A stretch of 64,000 nt of DNA from positions 1 to 64,000 of the forward strand of contig NZ_VNHS01000021.1 in NCBI RefSeq assembly GCF_008124765.1. The letters are read 5' to 3'. The position numbers and the translations under genes were made by a program. Positions 61,683-64,000 of this stretch are shown one piece after another; within the stretch, counting starts at the first letter, position 1, and every line of letters starts with the position of its first letter. This DNA comes from Paenibacillus methanolicus (GTDB lineage Bacteria; Bacillota; Bacilli; Paenibacillales; Paenibacillaceae). Below the pieces are notes generated by a model that saw nothing but the letters and a program-made list of their open reading frames with translations, did not search any database and was not told the DNA's origin.

Positions 61683-62621
61683 ATGGCTAGAATTGTGAAT
61701 AATGTAACCGAACTCATTGGCGATACGCCGCTTGTTCGCTTGAACCGTCTGGTACCGGAAGATAGCGCGGAGATCTACGTCAAGCTTGAATTCCAGAACC
61801 CCGGCGCCAGCGTCAAAGACCGCATCGCGATCAGCATGATCGAGGTTGCCGAACAAGAAGGCCGCATTAAGCCGGGCGACACGATCGTCGAGCCTACGAG
61901 CGGCAACACGGGTATCGGCCTTGCGATGGTTGCAGCCGCTAAAGGCTACAAAGCAATTCTCGTTATGCCTGAGACGATGAGCATCGAGCGGCGCAATCTG
62001 CTTCGCGCTTACGGCGCCGAGCTTGTTCTTACCCCGGGTTCCGAAGGCATGAACGGCGCGGTTCGCCGCGCGGAAGAGCTGCAGAAGGAGAATCCTTCTT
62101 ATTTCATTCCGCAGCAATTCAAGAACCAAGCGAACGTGAAGATCCACCGCGAGACGACGGGTCCGGAGATCGTGGAAGCGATCAACTCCCTCGACGGCAA
62201 GCTTGACGCGTTCGTAGCGGGTATCGGCACGGGCGGCACGATCAGCGGCACGGGCGAAGTGCTGAAGAACAACTTCCCGGGCATTAAGATCGTAGCGGTC
62301 GAGCCTACGGCATCCCCGATCCTGTCGGGCGGTAACCCAGGTCCGCACAAAATCCAAGGGATTGGCGCGAACTTCGTCCCTGACATTCTGAACCGCGAGA
62401 TCTACGACCAAATCATTACCGTGGATAACGAGGAAGCGTTCGAGACGGCTCGCCGTTCCGCGAAAGAAGAAGGCCTTCTGGTCGGCATCTCCTCGGGCGC
62501 CGCGATTTTCGCCGCGCTCAAAGTAGCCAAGGAGCTGGGCAAAGGCAAACGCGTCATCGCGGTCGTGCCTTCGAACGGCGAACGTTACCTGTCTACGCCT
62601 CTGTTTAATTTCGAGAACTAA
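61683..62621 (+). CDS. cysK: Cysteine synthase A (O-acetylserine sulfhydrylase)
   Basis: 312 residues. PLP lysine K45 in [11 protein letters not shown], the phosphate or substrate loop TSGNTG (72-77), and [12 protein letters not shown]. It makes cysteine from O-acetylserine and sulfide; also a partner of CymR in B. subtilis. AATAAGGAGG precedes the ATG. Monocistronic, with promoter and terminator. Confidence 0.97.
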   Translation: MARIVNNVTELIGDTPLVRLNRLVPEDSAEIYVKLEFQNPGASVKDRIAISMIEVAEQEGRIKPGDTIVEPTSGNTGIGLAMVAAAKGYKAILVMPETMSIERRNLLRAYGAELVLTPGSEGMNGAVRRAEELQKENPSYFIPQQFKNQANVKIHRETTGPEIVEAINSLDGKLDAFVAGIGTGGTISGTGEVLKNNFPGIKIVAVEPTASPILSGGNPGPHKIQGIGANFVPDILNREIYDQIITVDNEEAFETARRSAKEEGLLVGISSGAAIFAALKVAKELGKGKRVIAVVPSNGERYLSTPLFNFEN

Positions 62622-62642
62622 TAGCGCCGCGCTTGCGGATTC

Positions 62643-62668
62643 AAGGGGCTCCTTCGGAGTCCCTTTTT
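62643..62668 (+). terminator. Terminator after cysK
   Basis: GGGGCTCC-TTC-GGAGTCCC followed by TTTTTAATTT. Confidence 0.85.
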
Positions 62669-62682
62669 AATTTACATATAGG

Positions 62683-62835
62683 AAAGTATAAGTTTCACGC
62701 TTATACTTTGGCCTCTATGTCTCCATCGCTGAATGCTGCATTCCCAATCTTCCGATTGTGAACGCAAACCAATCAGCTTATCCAGCATGAGCTCGCCGCG
62801 CCGCGAAGACGGCGACAGCCGTTTCACCTTGATGC
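62683..62835. repeat. Modular dispersed repeat element, one-unit copy
   Basis: Left hairpin AAAGTATAAG-TTTCACG-CTTATACTTT (62683-62709), one 59-bp unit (62726-62784) and the right arm with CGCCG (62799-62803) pairing CGGCG (62810-62814), ending TTCACCTTGATGC. It is the sibling of the six-unit element at 33918-34366. The unit has CAATCTTCCGATTG, where the loop is TTCC instead of TTCG. Confidence 0.85.
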
Positions 62836-62960
62836 GCGCGGTGGCGAACCGGTATCTTCGATGCCCTTTCCTTTTCAGGTCCGATTCGGTATACTAGCAG
62901 GCAACAAGAAGCGCCTTCGGGGCGGATTTCGGTAGACGAAAGATCGGGGGACGATGCATC

Positions 62961-64000
62961 ATGACGGTCACTTCATATGAGGAATGGCGCGGCTGGCGTA
63001 AAGCGGGGTACGAGACGTTGCCTGTCGTTTACGCTTGGCCGCTTCCGGAAGGGGAAAGCGGAAGGCCGGATTCGTGGGAGCGAGCGTGGCAGGCAGCCTC
63101 TTCATATGCCTTCGTGCTGGAGAGCGGCAAGGACGGACGATATACGTACTTAGGGTTAAATCCGTCTTCGGTCATTCGGGGGAAAGGCGAGCAGGCGGAG
63201 TCGACGGATTTGCTTACCGGTGTTAAGCAGACATGGACTGCTTCGCCTCTCGCGGCCGTCCGTCAATGGATGCAGCCTTACCGATCGCCGAGAAGAGCGA
63301 ATAGCCCGAAGTGGACCGGCGGCTGCGTAGGCTTTTGGAGCTATGACGTCATTCGCACGATCGAACGGCTGCCGGAGCTGGCGGCCGATGACTTGGGTCT
63401 GCCGGATTACGTGTTTTTGCGCATGAACGAACTATGGGTCGTCGATCACCAGGCCCGCACGCTATATTGCGCTGTTCACGCGGACAATTGCAGTGCCGAT
63501 GAAGCGGAGCTGGAAGCGCGGTATCGGGCGGCGCGAGGGCAAGCCGAGCGGATGTTCGGGCTTTGGCAGATGCTTACGGGCATCGGTGCGGCGGAGCAGT
63601 CCGAGTCGGCTAGGCTAATAGAGAAGCGGAAAGCTCGCGAAGCGTTCATCGGCGCCGATACGCCACATATCGACGTGGAAGCGATGGAGGGGCTGACCTC
63701 GCCGTTTCGCAAGGAAGCGTTCGAAGCTGCCGTGGAGCGGATTCAAGCCTATATCGGCCAAGGCGACGTCTTTCAGGTCAACCTGTCGCAGCGGCAGAGC
63801 ATGCGTACGGACGCCGCCCCGGAGGATCTCTACGAGTGGCTGCGCCTGGTCAACCCTTCCCCGTACATGGGCATGCTGCGCTGTCCGGACTTTCAGCTCG
63901 TATCGGGCTCGCCCGAACTGCTCGTGGAGCTGGTGGATGGCAAGCTGGCCACCCGGCCGATCGCGGGAACCCGCCGGAGAGGCCGGACGGAAGAAGAAGA
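62961..64000 (+). CDS. pabB: Para-aminobenzoate synthase component I (aminodeoxychorismate synthase), partial
   Basis: At least 346 codons, running off the right edge. Start ATG 62961 (MTVTSYEEWRGWRKAGYETL) after GGGGGA. The chorismate-binding domain begins near residue 250: GDVFQVNLSQRQ, NPSPYMGMLRCPDF, VSGSPELLVEL and RPIAGTRRRGR are visible. TrpE and PabB are similar; the place after cysK favours pabB, for folate synthesis. The final catalytic segment is outside the window. Confidence 0.9.
   Translation, partial: MTVTSYEEWRGWRKAGYETLPVVYAWPLPEGESGRPDSWERAWQAASSYAFVLESGKDGRYTYLGLNPSSVIRGKGEQAESTDLLTGVKQTWTASPLAAVRQWMQPYRSPRRANSPKWTGGCVGFWSYDVIRTIERLPELAADDLGLPDYVFLRMNELWVVDHQARTLYCAVHADNCSADEAELEARYRAARGQAERMFGLWQMLTGIGAAEQSESARLIEKRKAREAFIGADTPHIDVEAMEGLTSPFRKEAFEAAVERIQAYIGQGDVFQVNLSQRQSMRTDAAPEDLYEWLRLVNPSPYMGMLRCPDFQLVSGSPELLVELVDGKLATRPIAGTRRRGRTEEE

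Overview
The window comes from the chromosome of an endospore-forming, fairly GC-rich Gram-positive bacterium, most likely Paenibacillaceae (Paenibacillus or Cohnella type). The evidence is the gene order, which follows the origin-proximal segment of Bacillus subtilis from csfB/gin through tmk, holB, abrB, ksgA, purR, spoVG, glmU, mfd, spoVT, spoIIE, tilS, ftsH, coaX and cysK to pabB. Almost all genes are on the plus strand, co-directional with the rRNA operon that ends at the left edge. Identities rest on motifs and synteny read by eye; no database search was run.

Layout. 1-330: 3' end of 23S rRNA, 5S rRNA and terminator. 671-1201: lone membrane protein on the minus strand. 1.4-8.9 kb: gin, an Orn/Lys/Arg decarboxylase, tmk, darA, yaaR, holB, ricT, yabA, a TrmN6-like methylase and rsmI. 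9.0-9.6 kb: abrB on the minus strand with Spo0A boxes. 9.6-15.0 kb: HD phosphohydrolase, tatD, a c-di-AMP riboswitch controlling a 3D-domain protein, rnmV and ksgA. 15.0-15.7 kb: a repeat-rich non-coding island. 15.7-24.7 kb: yabG, veg, a long sspF, ispE, purR, ridA/yabJ, spoVG, glmU, ctc, pth and fin. 25-31.7 kb: mfd, a PrsA-like lipoprotein, a lactonase-family protein and spoVT. 31.8-39.8 kb: a SpoVB/YabM flippase, a 59-bp tandem repeat element, a serine hydrolase, yabN/mazG, HU, rqcP, yabP, yabQ and divIC. 39.9-49.8 kb: yabR, spoIIE, yabS, yabT, tilS, hpt and ftsH. 50.2-55.1 kb: a nucleoside-type BMP ABC transporter. 55.4-64 kb: nadABC, coaX, hslO, a parvulin-like foldase, cysK, a second copy of the dispersed repeat element, and the start of pabB.

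How the genes fit together. The region combines housekeeping functions (DNA replication and repair, tRNA and rRNA maturation, NAD, CoA, cysteine and folate synthesis, cell division) with regulators and effectors of sporulation. Several developmental control sites can be read directly: a SigF/SigG-type promoter before gin, SigG-type promoters before sspF and spoVT, a SigK-type promoter before yabG, a SigH-type promoter before spoVG, Spo0A boxes around abrB, a Spo0A-type long-spacer promoter before spoIIE, and a PurBox pair at purR. Cyclic-di-AMP is represented twice, by DarA and by the ydaO-type riboswitch.

The strongest unexplained signals are: a modular repeat element (conserved hairpin, n copies of a 59-bp unit, GC-rich hairpin arm) present with n=6 at 33.9-34.4 kb and n=1 at 62.7-62.8 kb; a cluster of three perfect Spo0A core boxes over the HD-phosphohydrolase promoter; an SspF protein with a tail of about 125 residues; the repeat island before yabG; and the absence of prs between glmU and ctc. 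No phage, transposase, CRISPR array or obvious new defence system was found.
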